Source: Pseudoalteromonas sp. XI10
Lineage (GTDB): Bacteria > Pseudomonadota > Gammaproteobacteria > Enterobacterales > Alteromonadaceae
Direction: 5' to 3'
Length of the DNA stretch: 64,000 nucleotides
Assembly: GCF_001469895.1 (NCBI RefSeq)
Contig: NZ_LOPY01000011.1
Coordinates: 1-64,000 of the forward strand
Shown here piece after piece: positions 1 through 9,260 of this stretch. The notes below the pieces were generated by a model. The model did no database searches, was not told where the DNA came from, and saw only the letters and a program-made list of their open reading frames with translations. Position 1 is the stretch's first letter. Each line of letters starts with the position of its first letter. A program made the position numbers and the translations under genes.

Positions 1-66
1 GATTGTAAATCGTTGCTTGTGTGTGTTTGCAAGCGGTATCGCGTTATTAATACAAAAGCCTACTTC

Positions 67-124
67 GTAGGAGGCGTTTTAACGCCGAACATTTTTCCTC
101 ATTCACGGCTAAAGCCGTTCCTAC
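67..124. repeat. GTAGG palindrome copy A (REP/BIME-like)
   Basis: A 58-base unit that starts GTAGG and ends CCTAC. Inside are two hairpins: GGCGTTTTAACGCC on the left and ACGGCTAAAGCCGT on the right. It is preceded by CCTAC and a 3-base spacer (59-66), so two GTAGG heads face each other. It is followed almost directly by the CTTCTCG heptamer array. A GTAG head in front of a hairpin is the hallmark of REP sequences mobilised by TnpA-REP proteins; that relation is an inference. Confidence 0.8.
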
Positions 125-127
125 GGG

Positions 128-176
128 CTTCTCGCTTCTCGCTTCTCGCTTCTCGCTTCTCGCTTCTCGCTTCTCG
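128..176. repeat. CTTCTCG heptamer array, 7 units
   Basis: Seven perfect tandem copies of CTTCTCG begin three bases after palindrome copy A. Read on the other strand, the unit is a rotation of GCGAGAA, one base from the GCGAGAT rotation of the degenerate array at 21523-21578. It has no coding role that I can see. Confidence 0.9.
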
Positions 177-305
177 CAAAATCTTGAAAGCAAAACTCTT
201 TGCTTGTCTAGCCCTCCGGGCACGCTTCCGCCCCTAGGTTGCAGTTCCTACGTACTGATTTTATTATTTTTTGTTTTTTACGTGTTAAAGCTTAATGCCT
301 ACACC

Positions 306-364
306 GTAGGAGGTGTTTTAACGCCGAACATTTTGAACATGTTCACGGCTAAAGCCGTTCCTAC
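306..364. repeat. GTAGG palindrome copy B
   Basis: Same architecture as copy A. The left hairpin is GGTGTTTTAACGCC, which keeps pairing through a wobble. CCTAC plus a 3-base spacer precedes it. With its trailing roughly 30 bases it is duplicated as copy C, 101 bases downstream. Confidence 0.8.
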
Positions 365-406
365 GTTAATGTCGCGCGGAATCACGACTTATAAATTATC
401 CGTTCC

Positions 407-465
407 GTAGGAGGCGTTTTAACGCCGAACATTTTGAACATGTTCACGGCTAAGGCCGCTTCTAC
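407..465. repeat. GTAGG palindrome copy C
   Basis: Second member of the 101-base tandem duplication with copy B. The right hairpin is decayed (ACGGCTAAGGCCGC) and the leading CCTAC is missing. Its trailing sequence runs up to and over the stop codon of rfaH at 490-492. Confidence 0.78.
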
Positions 466-489
466 GTTAATGTCGTTTTGAATCGCGAC

Positions 490-975
490 TTATAAACTGA
501 TTTCTTTATTATCTACACTTACGGTGACTTGTTTGTTCAATAAATTAACCAACAAAATGCTACGCATGTCACCATCTGACTCTTGGTAAATAGCTTGAAC
601 ATTTTTAAATGACTCTGTGTTTAGGTAAACAACATCACCGGCTTTTGGTAGCGAAGATGTTACCTCACTCATATCACTCATAGATTTGAGTTGAGCAATT
701 AACTGCTCAGGTACGATTTGAAATTTATGACCATAAGCAACAAAACCACTTACTCCACGGGTATTTTTTACCGCAGAAAAGTTACAGTTTTGCGAGTCTA
801 GCTTTATAAATAAATAACTAGGGAAAAGAGGAGATGTACGAATTGATCGGCGACCCTTTACGATTCGCTCGATTTTATGTTCGGGAAAGAATACTTCAAA
901 ACCTTGGTTTTGAAGGTTAGTTTGAGCTCTTAGCTCTTGTTTTGATTTACAAAAAAGTAAGTACCAACTTTCCAT
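490..975 (-). CDS. rfaH: RfaH transcription antiterminator
   Basis: RfaH is a NusG paralogue that binds RNA polymerase paused at an ops element and suppresses termination in long surface-polysaccharide operons. The 161-residue product begins MESWYLLFCKSKQELRA, closely matching E. coli RfaH. It continues with the NusG N-terminal domain and the C-terminal segment ending in VNLLNKQVTVSV. Longer starts exist in frame, but they run through the hairpin at 1003-1031; the start at 975 has an AGGTG ribosome site five bases upstream and matches the family length. The gene is the last of the polysaccharide cluster, which it probably regulates. No canonical ops element was found in front of the cluster. 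Confidence 0.93.
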   Translation of the reverse strand: MESWYLLFCKSKQELRAQTNLQNQGFEVFFPEHKIERIVKGRRSIRTSPLFPSYLFIKLDSQNCNFSAVKNTRGVSGFVAYGHKFQIVPEQLIAQLKSMSDMSEVTSSLPKAGDVVYLNTESFKNVQAIYQESDGDMRSILLVNLLNKQVTVSVDNKEISL

Positions 976-1002
976 AGTCACACCTAAAATACTCATTTTC
1001 CT

Positions 1003-1031
1003 TAAAACCAATCCAAAAGGATTGGTTTTTA
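1003..1031 (-). terminator. Hairpin between ugd and rfaH
   Basis: A perfect 11-base-pair stem (AAAACCAATCC with its complement) and a 4-base loop, with T-runs at the stem ends on both strands. It lies 70 bases after the ugd stop and 28 bases before the rfaH start, so it could end the polysaccharide transcript or attenuate rfaH. Confidence 0.7.
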
Positions 1032-1100
1032 TGAGCCAGCGATTATACGCAGAGAATTTAGGCGTGTCTATTACAAAATTGTTATTACCCCAAGTGAGAA

Positions 1101-2267
1101 CTAATCACTACCAAACAGGTCTCTGGTGTACACTTTTTCTGCAACATCATCGAGCTCAGTTACCATTCTGTTGGCAATAATTACATCTGCAGAAGACTTT
1201 AATTCAGCTAGGTCATGGGTCACTTTAGAGTTAAAAAAAGTTGCTTCATGTAATTCAGGTTCATAAACAATCACTTCAATACCTTTGGCTTTGATCCGTT
1301 TCATGATGCCTTGAATTGCGGATGCTCTAAAGTTATCAGAACCAGCCTTCATGATTAAACGATGAATACCCACTACCTTTGGCTTTCTGGCGAGGATCGA
1401 CTCTGCAATAAAGTCTTTACGAGTAGAGTTTGCGTCTACAATGGCACGGATCATGTTGTTTGGTACGTTTTGATAGTTAGCCAATAATTGCTTGGTATCT
1501 TTAGGTAAGCAATAGCCACCATAACCAAAAGAAGGGTTGTTGTAATGACCACCTATACGAGGGTCTAAACTTACCCCTTCAATAATTTGTTTAGAATTTA
1601 AACCATGACTTTCTGCGTAGCTATCAAGCTCGTTAAAGTAGGCTACGCGCATAGCAAGGTAAGTATTTGAGAACAACTTGATTGCTTCAGCTTCGGTTGA
1701 ATCTGTGAATAAAACTTCAATCCCTTCTTTAATAGCCCCTTGTGCTAATAAATTTGCAAATACTTCGGCACGCTCAGAACGCTCACCCACAATAATACGC
1801 GATGGGTGTAAGTTGTCGTACAGCGCTTTACCCTCTCTTAAAAACTCTGGAGAGAAAATAATGTTTTCTGTATTAAACTTTTGCTTAATGCTTTCGGTAA
1901 AGCCAACAGGTACAGTTGACTTAATAACCATTACTGCTGCAGGGTTTATTGCTTGTACATCAGCAATAACAGCTTCAACTGACTTGGTATTAAAGTAGTT
2001 GGTTTCTGGGTCATAATCGGTAGGCGTAGCGATGATGATGAAATCTGCATTTTGATAAGCTAATTGCTTATCTGTAGTGGCAGTAAAACTCAGTTGCTTA
2101 TTAGCAAGAAAATCCTCAATTTCTGTATCTGATATTGGCGACTTCCCGGCATTTAGTTGCGCTACTTTTTCTTCAACAATATCTAGAGCTACTACATTGT
2201 TGTGTTGGGCCAACAACATGGCATTAGATAAACCAACATAACCCGTACCCGCGATTGTAATATTCAT
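1101..2267 (-). CDS. ugd: UDP-glucose 6-dehydrogenase
   Basis: Cytoplasmic enzyme that oxidises UDP-glucose twice, using NAD, to UDP-glucuronate, a precursor for acidic surface polysaccharide. The 388-residue protein starts with a Rossmann motif [11 protein letters not shown] (residues 7-17) and carries the catalytic cysteine C253 in [13 protein letters not shown]. The length is normal for the short bacterial Ugd class. It follows the WbpM-type dehydratase by 27 bases in the same operon and is followed by a hairpin. Its position suggests that glucuronic acid or a derivative is part of the repeat unit, which is an inference. Confidence 0.93.
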   Translation of the reverse strand: MNITIAGTGYVGLSNAMLLAQHNNVVALDIVEEKVAQLNAGKSPISDTEIEDFLANKQLSFTATTDKQLAYQNADFIIIATPTDYDPETNYFNTKSVEAVIADVQAINPAAVMVIKSTVPVGFTESIKQKFNTENIIFSPEFLREGKALYDNLHPSRIIVGERSERAEVFANLLAQGAIKEGIEVLFTDSTEAEAIKLFSNTYLAMRVAYFNELDSYAESHGLNSKQIIEGVSLDPRIGGHYNNPSFGYGGYCLPKDTKQLLANYQNVPNNMIRAIVDANSTRKDFIAESILARKPKVVGIHRLIMKAGSDNFRASAIQGIMKRIKAKGIEVIVYEPELHEATFFNSKVTHDLAELKSSADVIIANRMVTELDDVAEKVYTRDLFGSD

Positions 2268-2294
2268 ATATACCTAATTAAACTGCTTTATTTT

Positions 2295-4223
2295 TTACTT
2301 TGCATTCTTCAATACAGTTACATTTTCGTTATTTTTAACACTCTCGAGCCAATGGAGGTCACAAATACCATCTGTGGGATTGAAGGCTGTTGGTGCTTCT
2401 AACAACAACTTACGAATAGAGTGGTGATCGTTTAAATCACATGACGATTTAAGCTCAAGTAAAACTTGTTCAAGCTCATCCCATGGCATCTTAACTTCGT
2501 GTGCACTCATGATTCTTTGGTGATCTGTACCAACAACGTTATCACCAATTAATAGCTCTTCATAAAGCTTTTCGCCAGGTCGTAGGCCAGTACATTGAAT
2601 TTCAATATCACCTTCTGGGTGTTTATTTGACTTCACTTCTAAACCAGAGAGGTGGACCATCTTGGTCGCTAAATCCATTATCTTAACTGGCTCGCCCATA
2701 TCTAGAACGAAAACATCGCCACCTTTACCCATTGCACCTGCTTGTATTACAAGCTGTGCGGCTTCAGGAATAGTCATAAAATAACGAGTGATATCTTTAT
2801 GGGTTAAAGTGATTGGGCCGCCTTGTTTTATTTGTTGCCTAAATAGCGGAACAACAGAGCCTGATGACCCAAGTACATTACCAAAACGCACCATAGTAAA
2901 GCGCGTAGTTTTTTGCGTATCAGATAATGCTTGTAGCACTAACTCAGCCATGCGCTTAGTTGTCCCCATAACATTCGTAGGACGAACCGCTTTATCGGTT
3001 GAAATTAGTACAAAGGTCTCAACCTTGTTCTCAATCGCAGCACGGGCAATGTTACTGGTACCAAAGATGTTATTTTTAACACCTTCTATAACATTGTGCT
3101 CAACCAAAGGAACATGCTTGTAGGCCGCAGCATGATAGATAGTTTGCACTTTAAATGACGAAAGTGTCATTGAGATGAGTTTAAAGTTTTGAATAGAACC
3201 AAGAATTGGCACTATTTCGATATTTAGGGAGTTTTGAAAAACGTAGTCTTTTAGTTCTTTTTCAATTGCATATAAACCATATTCAGAAAGTTCAAATAAG
3301 ACTAGCTTCGCCGGTGAGTTTTTAACAATTTGTCGACAAAGCTCCGAGCCAATAGAGCCACCTGCACCTGAAACCAAAACAACCTTATCTTGAATATTAG
3401 CAGACATTAATTCGGAGTTTGGCTCTACTGGGTCACGTCCTAAAAGATCTTCAACACCAACCTCTTTGACTTGCTCTAAGCTTGTATTACCAGCAACAAC
3501 ATCGGCCATACCTGGGATTGTCATAACCTGTAATTTAAAAGACTCTATTTTATTTAGAATTTCTTTTCTACGACTTCCCCCTGCACTTGGAAGAGCTAAT
3601 AAAATTTTACTTGCAGATTTACTATTTGCCACTGAGGGAATGTCATCAGGATGAAAAACATTAATACCTTGGATAAAGGTATTTTGCTTTTTAAGATCAT
3701 CATCAATAAATGCAACTGGGGCATACTCCGGCCCATTGGCTAGAGCTGTGGATAATTGACGACCTGCAGAGCCAGCGCCATAAATAATTACATTCTCTTT
3801 TCTGCGCATTATCAGTTTACCGACAATTGCACGGACAGTTAACCGACTGCCACCAATAAACAATAAAGAGATACACGCGTAAATAACAGGAACAGTTCTT
3901 GGTACCTGAACGCCTAAAAAGAATGAGCTAGCAACAAAGTAAATTGTTGATAAAATTACACCAGCAAGAATTGCCCATAGAGCTTGTGAGTTTATGTACC
4001 TAAGCACAGCACGGTAAAGGCCTAACTTTATGAAACTAAGAAGGCTTAATGGAGTTATGGCAAAAACCAACCACCAATTTTTTACTTCGTGGAATTCATC
4101 AAAGTTATCTAAACGCAAGATAAAGGCCAGCCAAAAAGCTGTAAATATAAATACTGTATCAATAGCCACAGACAAAATACGTTTTTGGCTTCTTGGTAAT
4201 TTCACAAGGTAATTAAGTAACAA
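2295..4223 (-). CDS. WbpM/CapD-type UDP-GlcNAc 4,6-dehydratase
   Basis: Membrane-anchored nucleotide-sugar dehydratase that makes UDP-4-keto-6-deoxy-GlcNAc, the precursor of QuiNAc, FucNAc or bacillosamine-type sugars. The 642-residue chain has about four N-terminal membrane segments (residues 15-125), a first Rossmann motif (YGAGSAGRQL, near 148) and a second (GAGGSIGSEL, near 287). The active site is TDKAVRPTNVMGTTK (409-423), with Met419 in place of the usual SDR tyrosine; this is normal for the WbpM/FlaA1 family. The start is TTG with AGGAAGGG seven bases upstream, and no nearby ATG fits. It lies directly downstream of the initiating sugar transferase and an SDR reductase. Confidence 0.9.
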   Translation of the reverse strand: MLLNYLVKLPRSQKRILSVAIDTVFIFTAFWLAFILRLDNFDEFHEVKNWWLVFAITPLSLLSFIKLGLYRAVLRYINSQALWAILAGVILSTIYFVASSFFLGVQVPRTVPVIYACISLLFIGGSRLTVRAIVGKLIMRRKENVIIYGAGSAGRQLSTALANGPEYAPVAFIDDDLKKQNTFIQGINVFHPDDIPSVANSKSASKILLALPSAGGSRRKEILNKIESFKLQVMTIPGMADVVAGNTSLEQVKEVGVEDLLGRDPVEPNSELMSANIQDKVVLVSGAGGSIGSELCRQIVKNSPAKLVLFELSEYGLYAIEKELKDYVFQNSLNIEIVPILGSIQNFKLISMTLSSFKVQTIYHAAAYKHVPLVEHNVIEGVKNNIFGTSNIARAAIENKVETFVLISTDKAVRPTNVMGTTKRMAELVLQALSDTQKTTRFTMVRFGNVLGSSGSVVPLFRQQIKQGGPITLTHKDITRYFMTIPEAAQLVIQAGAMGKGGDVFVLDMGEPVKIMDLATKMVHLSGLEVKSNKHPEGDIEIQCTGLRPGEKLYEELLIGDNVVGTDHQRIMSAHEVKMPWDELEQVLLELKSSCDLNDHHSIRKLLLEAPTAFNPTDGICDLHWLESVKNNENVTVLKNAK

Positions 4224-4370
4224 TCGAGGGCCCTTCCTGAGCTAAGTGTTCACATCTGTGCCGATTTTACTACAGCAACAACATTCATAACAATGAAATA
4301 ATTTAACCTTAAACGGCTGCGAACTCTTTATTAGTTTGTAATAATGAGTGTAAATTTGTTACCAAGTCAT

Positions 4371-4919
4371 TTACTTTACTCTATCACCACTACCACTGCC
4401 TGTTACTGTCATAAGTATTAGTTTGAAATACAGTTTTATATTTAATGTATCAATCATTTGCTTATCTACCTCAGCTAACTTAGCTGGCGTTGACATGTCT
4501 ATTTCGTTTACTTGTGCTAAACCTGTAATTCCTGGTCGCACATCAAATACGTTTAATTTACTTCTTTCTAAGGTTAGCTCTTCTTGGTTAAATAGCCCAG
4601 GTCTTGGACCTACTAAGCTCATTTCTCCTTTTAGCACATTCCATAATTGCGGAATTTCATCTAATTTCGTCTTACGTAAGAACGACCCAAATGGAGTTAT
4701 TGAAGCAGAGTTTGCTAGATGACTTGCCACTGATGCAGTATCAACCTTCATTGTTCTGAATTTTACCAAGATGAATGGCTTTTGATTACGTCCAACCCGC
4801 TCTTGTCTAAAGACTGGAGAGCCTGTATCAAATAAACCAATAATGAAAAGTATAATCAAAAAAGGAAAAGCAAATACCAATCCGAACAAAGCAATGAAAA
4901 AATCTAAAATACGTAACAT
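4371..4919 (-). CDS. PglC-like initiating sugar-1-phosphate transferase
   Basis: Monotopic phosphoglycosyltransferase that moves a sugar-1-phosphate from a UDP-sugar to undecaprenyl phosphate and so starts the polysaccharide repeat unit at the inner membrane. The 182-residue protein has the minimal PglC architecture: one N-terminal hydrophobic re-entrant helix (residues 5-29), KFRTM (54-58), the catalytic Asp-Glu pair in KLDEIPQLW (87-88), GPRPG (104-108) and RPGITGLAQV. It lacks the extra membrane helices of WbaP. Its start codon shares one base with the upstream SDR stop (TAATG), so the two are translationally coupled. The dehydratase next door suggests a 6-deoxy amino sugar such as QuiNAc as substrate, which is an inference. 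Confidence 0.9.
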   Translation of the reverse strand: MLRILDFFIALFGLVFAFPFLIILFIIGLFDTGSPVFRQERVGRNQKPFILVKFRTMKVDTASVASHLANSASITPFGSFLRKTKLDEIPQLWNVLKGEMSLVGPRPGLFNQEELTLERSKLNVFDVRPGITGLAQVNEIDMSTPAKLAEVDKQMIDTLNIKLYFKLILMTVTGSGSGDRVK

Positions 4920-5806
4920 TAACGTCTACCCATATTTATTTCTGTTAAAAGTTTGTCTGCTTTCGAAGAGTCGACCACAAAGTTATCAAGCAGGACATTT
5001 TCACGTTCTTTTTGCCCAAGAACTCTTAACCCTAAACGCAGCAATATCTCAGGAAAGTAAAAGTGCCTAATATTTACTTTTTGACTACCTGCAAGATAAT
5101 TGAGTACTTGCTGAAGTGATAAAGCTTTTTCATCAGCTAATAGGTAAGTCTCACCATTTGCTTTGTCGGTCATTAAGCAAAGTTTGGTGAAACGAAGTAA
5201 TTTATCTACTGATAAGTACGAACGCTGATTGCTAATTGCTTTGAAAGGAAATGCATGAACTTTAGAGACTAGTTTAGCTAAAGTTCTTATGTTCCCAGGT
5301 GCATCATGACTCAAAACAAGTGTAGGGCGAATTATAATGTAATTAATGCCTGAATCGGAACAAAAAGTTTTTACTAAGTTTTCTGCGGTGATTCTTGTTT
5401 GAAGCTGTGGCTCCCCTTCAATTAACGAAGAGTTTTCATTAACATCTAAATTAGCGAATTTACCGTGCACATATGCCGTACTAAAGTAAATAAACTTTTT
5501 TATATTATTGTTTTTACACGCTACTAATAAATCTTTTAGAGCACTAATATTGGTTTGCTCAAGCTCTTGAATAGCCGCTGCATGTTTATGAGCAAACGAT
5601 GCCAAATGAATAACTTGAGTGCATCCTTTTAGCGCACTATCCCACTGTGAAAATTCAGATAAGTCACCAGTTACTACAGATTTGACTGCGGCTTGAGTAG
5701 TAATTTCGCTCTCTCTTTGTGTTATTGAGATAGAGAAATCTTTTGCTAAAAAATCAACAAGCTTTTTACCAATAAAGCCATTTCCACCTGTAATTAAGAC
5801 TCCCAT
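4919..5806 (-). CDS. SDR-family sugar reductase/epimerase with altered active site
   Basis: Extended short-chain dehydrogenase with the NAD-binding motif GGNGFIG (residues 7-13) and FIYFSTAYVHG (105-115) holding the Ser/Thr of the active site. The usual Tyr-x3-Lys pair is not visible: the aligned position reads QLQTR (134-138), just before ITAENLV. Between a WbpM-type dehydratase, a PglC-like transferase and this SDR, the best role is a 4-reductase making UDP-QuiNAc or UDP-FucNAc (WreQ/WbpV type). The missing pair makes that uncertain, and it may act by a different residue. It is coupled to the transferase by a one-base overlap. Confidence 0.72.
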   Translation of the reverse strand: MGVLITGGNGFIGKKLVDFLAKDFSISITQRESEITTQAAVKSVVTGDLSEFSQWDSALKGCTQVIHLASFAHKHAAAIQELEQTNISALKDLLVACKNNNIKKFIYFSTAYVHGKFANLDVNENSSLIEGEPQLQTRITAENLVKTFCSDSGINYIIIRPTLVLSHDAPGNIRTLAKLVSKVHAFPFKAISNQRSYLSVDKLLRFTKLCLMTDKANGETYLLADEKALSLQQVLNYLAGSQKVNIRHFYFPEILLRLGLRVLGQKERENVLLDNFVVDSSKADKLLTEINMGRR

Positions 5807-5814
5807 ATTAACTC

Positions 5815-6819
5815 CTAAAAGAATCTATTCTTAAGTCTTAAACTCGGTGCTTCAACTAGTTTCCACGAAACTGTAGAAACAACAAAGATCGTCGTAAATA
5901 GCACTAAGTAAGATGAAACCGTATTAAACTCAAAACCATTTGCTATAAATAACTGAATGATCGGGAAATGAAAGATATATACACCGTATGAAATATCGCC
6001 TAACTTTTTAAATGAAAGTACATTAGGCAATGAAATAAATACCAATGTAATGAAAACAGCAATTACAAATGGCTGTAAGTAATAGAAATTGAGCCACATC
6101 AAAATAACTGATGCAATTAACAAGGCTGAAAATTGTCTTTTCAATATATCAAAGTATTTAAAGCAAAATATACCTGAAACAAAATACATCATTTGCCCTG
6201 GCAGCTGTGATGCCAGTGTTTCAGCCATTGGAATAGTATCTTTATGCAATAAGATAAAATCTTTATAAATGAATGATAATACGTAGATTACTAACATATA
6301 TAAGTAACTATATTTACGCTCTAATAGCATGTAAATAATAGGAACCATGCAATAAAACATAACTTCTATTTTTAGAGTCCATAATGAACCATTAATGAAG
6401 GGCTCTGGGTTCGTTGAAAATACACCATCAATAGTAGGTGCTAAGAAATTCAGAAAAACCGCATTAGCTATAAAGTACTTAATTTCAGATGCATAGTTCC
6501 CAACCGAACTCCCGTCCCCGACCAGAAAATATAAACAGCTAGAAAACAAAATTAACAAAATATATGCAGGGTAAAGGCGAAGAAAACGCCCCCAAAAATA
6601 ATTAATGAGCGTTTTTCTTCTGTCGTAACTCATATATATCAAAAAGCCACTAACAATGAAGAATGTAGACACAGCACTACCAGATAACCAATGTAGTGAT
6701 TCACTAACTGACTCAGTCAGGGGGGTTTTAGCTAAAAAAGCTAAGTGTAAAAACACGACTGCCGTGGCAAGTACCAATCTTAAAAAGTCTAGGTTATTGC
6801 TTTTATAAACATACTTCAT
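5815..6819 (-). CDS. Membrane acyltransferase (family 3), probable O-acetyltransferase
   Basis: An integral membrane protein of 334 residues with roughly ten hydrophobic segments. The N-terminal pattern (NLDFLRLVLATAVVFLHL) is typical of acyltransferase-3 proteins, in which a membrane His near residue 25 is conserved. Later features are FFIVSGFLIYMSYDRR and GDISYGVYIFHFPI. Such proteins add acetyl or succinyl groups to surface sugars. It lies nine bases from the neighbouring SDR and eight from the GT4 gene, within the operon. The acyl group and acceptor sugar cannot be told from sequence. Confidence 0.85.
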   Translation of the reverse strand: MKYVYKSNNLDFLRLVLATAVVFLHLAFLAKTPLTESVSESLHWLSGSAVSTFFIVSGFLIYMSYDRRKTLINYFWGRFLRLYPAYILLILFSSCLYFLVGDGSSVGNYASEIKYFIANAVFLNFLAPTIDGVFSTNPEPFINGSLWTLKIEVMFYCMVPIIYMLLERKYSYLYMLVIYVLSFIYKDFILLHKDTIPMAETLASQLPGQMMYFVSGIFCFKYFDILKRQFSALLIASVILMWLNFYYLQPFVIAVFITLVFISLPNVLSFKKLGDISYGVYIFHFPIIQLFIANGFEFNTVSSYLVLFTTIFVVSTVSWKLVEAPSLRLKNRFF

Positions 6820-6826
6820 TTATGCA

Positions 6827-7933
6827 CTACCTCAAAAGCGCCATGTAAGTTTCAAACCATGACTCTGAATCAGGAAATAACTGCGCTCTCGTGTGTGAGG
6901 CTAGCCGCGTATCGTTATACGTTTCAAGATCAAATAACTTACTTATTTGATTTACGCAATCATGCACATCATCTTCTTTGTAAATCACACCCGCTTGATC
7001 TAAAACTGAATGAGCATAATCAAGGTCTGGGGCAATAACTGGAAGATCGTAAAACATAGCCTCTATTAAAGGATTACCGAATGTTTCAGATTTTGAAGGA
7101 AAAATAGCCGCAAATGCAAAGTCTTGATAATATTGTTTAAGATCTGCCTGAGGTAACTCCCCTAGGTTATTGATCGGTAGTTGTTGTTCTTTTATAGCAG
7201 CTATAAATTCTGCAGCTTCAGCTATTGATTCATCAACCGTAATATTAATAACAACAGGTAATTCCTTTTCTTTTATTTCAGTAGCAAGCTTCAATAAAAA
7301 TGCATGATTTTTATGTGCATAAAAGCGACTAACATAAAGTAGCTCTTTTACTTTAGGTAACTCTTGCTTAGCTTGAAAATTTGCAACGCTCTCTCTTTTG
7401 AAGTTATCGCTAATTGGGTTAAAAATAATTTCAGAATCAATTGTCACTTTTTCATTGAGCAATTTTTGCATGTAGCTACTTTGAACAACAACTGTGTCTA
7501 CAGCTTTAACTGTTTTACCAAAAAGGTAACGCTTAATTTTCTCTGCAATTTTTGCAACTCCACCCAAATTACCATACAAACGATCATCAACGATGTATGG
7601 ATGATGAAGTAAGACTACTTTTTTCTGATTACTTTTAATACCAAATAAAAAATTTCCGAAAGCAAGAATTGCTTTAGGCTTATATTGTTTTACTAATGAA
7701 TTCATCAGTGAAAAGTTGACTTTAAACACATTCAATAAGGCCTTAATACTGCCAGGTACTACGTCAACAACTACAAATTTGCAATTTTCTGTCTCTGAGT
7801 ATGTTAGAAACTCAGGCAAGTTTGGCACAATAAACACGAACTTCTCGCCGCTTTGTAATGCATTACGGATAAAATTATTAGCAATATTTTTGGGGCCTGC
7901 AGCAATCTGATTTGAAAAGTTAACGAGATACAT
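6827..7933 (-). CDS. GT4-family glycosyltransferase
   Basis: Cytoplasmic glycosyltransferase of the GT-B fold that adds one sugar to the lipid-linked repeat unit. The C-terminal half has KELLYVSRFYAHKNH (near residues 200-215) and the retaining-GT4 motif SETFGNPLIEAMFYDLPVIA (near 290-310), with the E-x7-E arrangement. The start at 7933 is preceded by a GAGG site inside the wzy end; the longer TTG frame would begin inside that site. The gene overlaps wzy by 14 bases. Donor and acceptor sugars are unknown. Confidence 0.88.
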   Translation of the reverse strand: MYLVNFSNQIAAGPKNIANNFIRNALQSGEKFVFIVPNLPEFLTYSETENCKFVVVDVVPGSIKALLNVFKVNFSLMNSLVKQYKPKAILAFGNFLFGIKSNQKKVVLLHHPYIVDDRLYGNLGGVAKIAEKIKRYLFGKTVKAVDTVVVQSSYMQKLLNEKVTIDSEIIFNPISDNFKRESVANFQAKQELPKVKELLYVSRFYAHKNHAFLLKLATEIKEKELPVVINITVDESIAEAAEFIAAIKEQQLPINNLGELPQADLKQYYQDFAFAAIFPSKSETFGNPLIEAMFYDLPVIAPDLDYAHSVLDQAGVIYKEDDVHDCVNQISKLFDLETYNDTRLASHTRAQLFPDSESWFETYMALLR

Positions 7934-9260
7934 TTTTCTTGCCCTCAAATAAGTAAATAAACAAAGTGAATAACATTAATAAAACGAATATGGTTAATGT
8001 ATTAAAAATAAAAGCGTTTGAAATACCAAACCCTGTCAACATCATGAAGGCATAAAAAGAAACCCACAAAGGAGCAAACTTTGAACTGATCATTACCTGA
8101 TAGAAGTATTTTAAAATCATACCTGTCAAAATTGCATACAAAATAACTCCAACAGGACCAAAGTGTACATAACCTGCAGTTACACGACTTAGAGGCCAAC
8201 CTACAGGGATCATGTACTTAAATGGTGAATTAATTGCAACATTATTTCCCTGTGCGAAATTATAGATATAAACACCTTCATCTAGTGGTGGTTTAGCCTC
8301 ATAAAATGAGCTTGGAATAAACCCTGTAAAGAAGTCCATAAATGTACTACCGAACCAAAGCTTATTTATAGAGTCAAAATATGGAAAGATAAATAGCGAA
8401 ATATCAATATCACTGAATCGCTTAAATAACTCGCCCATATATGGCAAGGCGTCAGGTATTAAAGAGCCTGGATCTGACATATAGTAATCTAATGCTCCAT
8501 CAACCCTTAAAATAGGTGCAAGAGAAGCAAAGAAAACTAAAAAGAATAATAAGAGTAAGTTTTTAACAGAAAATACATTTACATTTTTAATTTTATAGTT
8601 CCACATTAGAACTAAGAAAACTAAAAGTAGTAGTGGATTTTTTCTTTCACCGTAAGATGCCAACATGGCAAAGAAAAACACTGATATAAAAAATAGAAAA
8701 AGGTAATTTTTAAGCTTAATTTTTTTCAGTGACAAGTAAGTTATGTAGTAGCCTATAGAGAGCATCGCAGATATAAAAAAGATGTTCCTATACATTGCAG
8801 TACCTTGAACTACCAAGGTTTTATTATCCATATTACTTATCAGAAAGAAGAAACCGCCTACTTTATGAAGGAACAAAGCAAACATTAGTATAGTAAGGGC
8901 AATAAAGAAGTAGCTCGCATATTTAAATTTTACTACTTTCATGCCTACACCAATACTTGATACGCCAAAAAGTTTGCCCTTAGGTTCAAAAAAAGCCATG
9001 GTAAAAATACAAACAATTGCAAATATTAGCTTGTACATAACATGCTGAAAAAAGGCAAAACTAAAGTCATCTAAGTGGTAGATAACTTTTGGATGAAGCT
9101 CTTGCGGATTATGGGCTATAAAATATAGATATGGCACTTCGGCCATAGAAAACAAAATGAAAAAGGGAATTACATGGAAAAAGTCTTTCTTCCCCTTTTT
9201 CAAATAAAGAAGTAACAGCAATAGGACAATAAAATAAAAGGTTATAAATGCATCAATCAT
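7920..9260 (-). CDS. wzy: Wzy-like O-antigen/oligosaccharide polymerase
   Basis: A very hydrophobic protein of 446 residues with about eleven membrane segments and one larger periplasmic loop (about 265-345, containing several aromatic and proline residues). This is the profile of Wzy polymerases, which join flipped repeat units on the periplasmic side. Sequence similarity in this family is poor, so the call rests on topology and on position next to wzx, wzz and the glycosyltransferases. It is the only candidate polymerase in the cluster. It overlaps both neighbours (8 and 14 bases). Confidence 0.78.
   Translation of the reverse strand: MIDAFITFYFIVLLLLLLYLKKGKKDFFHVIPFFILFSMAEVPYLYFIAHNPQELHPKVIYHLDDFSFAFFQHVMYKLIFAIVCIFTMAFFEPKGKLFGVSSIGVGMKVVKFKYASYFFIALTILMFALFLHKVGGFFFLISNMDNKTLVVQGTAMYRNIFFISAMLSIGYYITYLSLKKIKLKNYLFLFFISVFFFAMLASYGERKNPLLLLVFLVLMWNYKIKNVNVFSVKNLLLLFFLVFFASLAPILRVDGALDYYMSDPGSLIPDALPYMGELFKRFSDIDISLFIFPYFDSINKLWFGSTFMDFFTGFIPSSFYEAKPPLDEGVYIYNFAQGNNVAINSPFKYMIPVGWPLSRVTAGYVHFGPVGVILYAILTGMILKYFYQVMISSKFAPLWVSFYAFMMLTGFGISNAFIFNTLTIFVLLMLFTLFIYLFEGKKNVSR

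Larger units (their letters stand above)
1..489. other. Repeat-filled intergenic region, no gene
   Basis: No convincing gene is present. The short open frames here run through repeats and have no family signature. The stretch holds palindrome copies A, B and C, a CTTCTCG heptamer array, and a relic right palindrome end (TTCCTACG near 245-252). It lies 3' of rfaH, the last gene of the polysaccharide cluster, so it marks the downstream border of that cluster. Confidence 0.75.

Noticed and set aside
13-410. Open reading frames of 60-75 codons in the left end
   Set aside because: They run through the CTTCTCG array and palindrome copies A and B, have no ribosome site or recognisable family, and the translation is a repeat artefact.
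8002-8199. Reverse-strand frame inside wzy
   Set aside because: Alternative frame of the wzy gene; composition follows the host gene.
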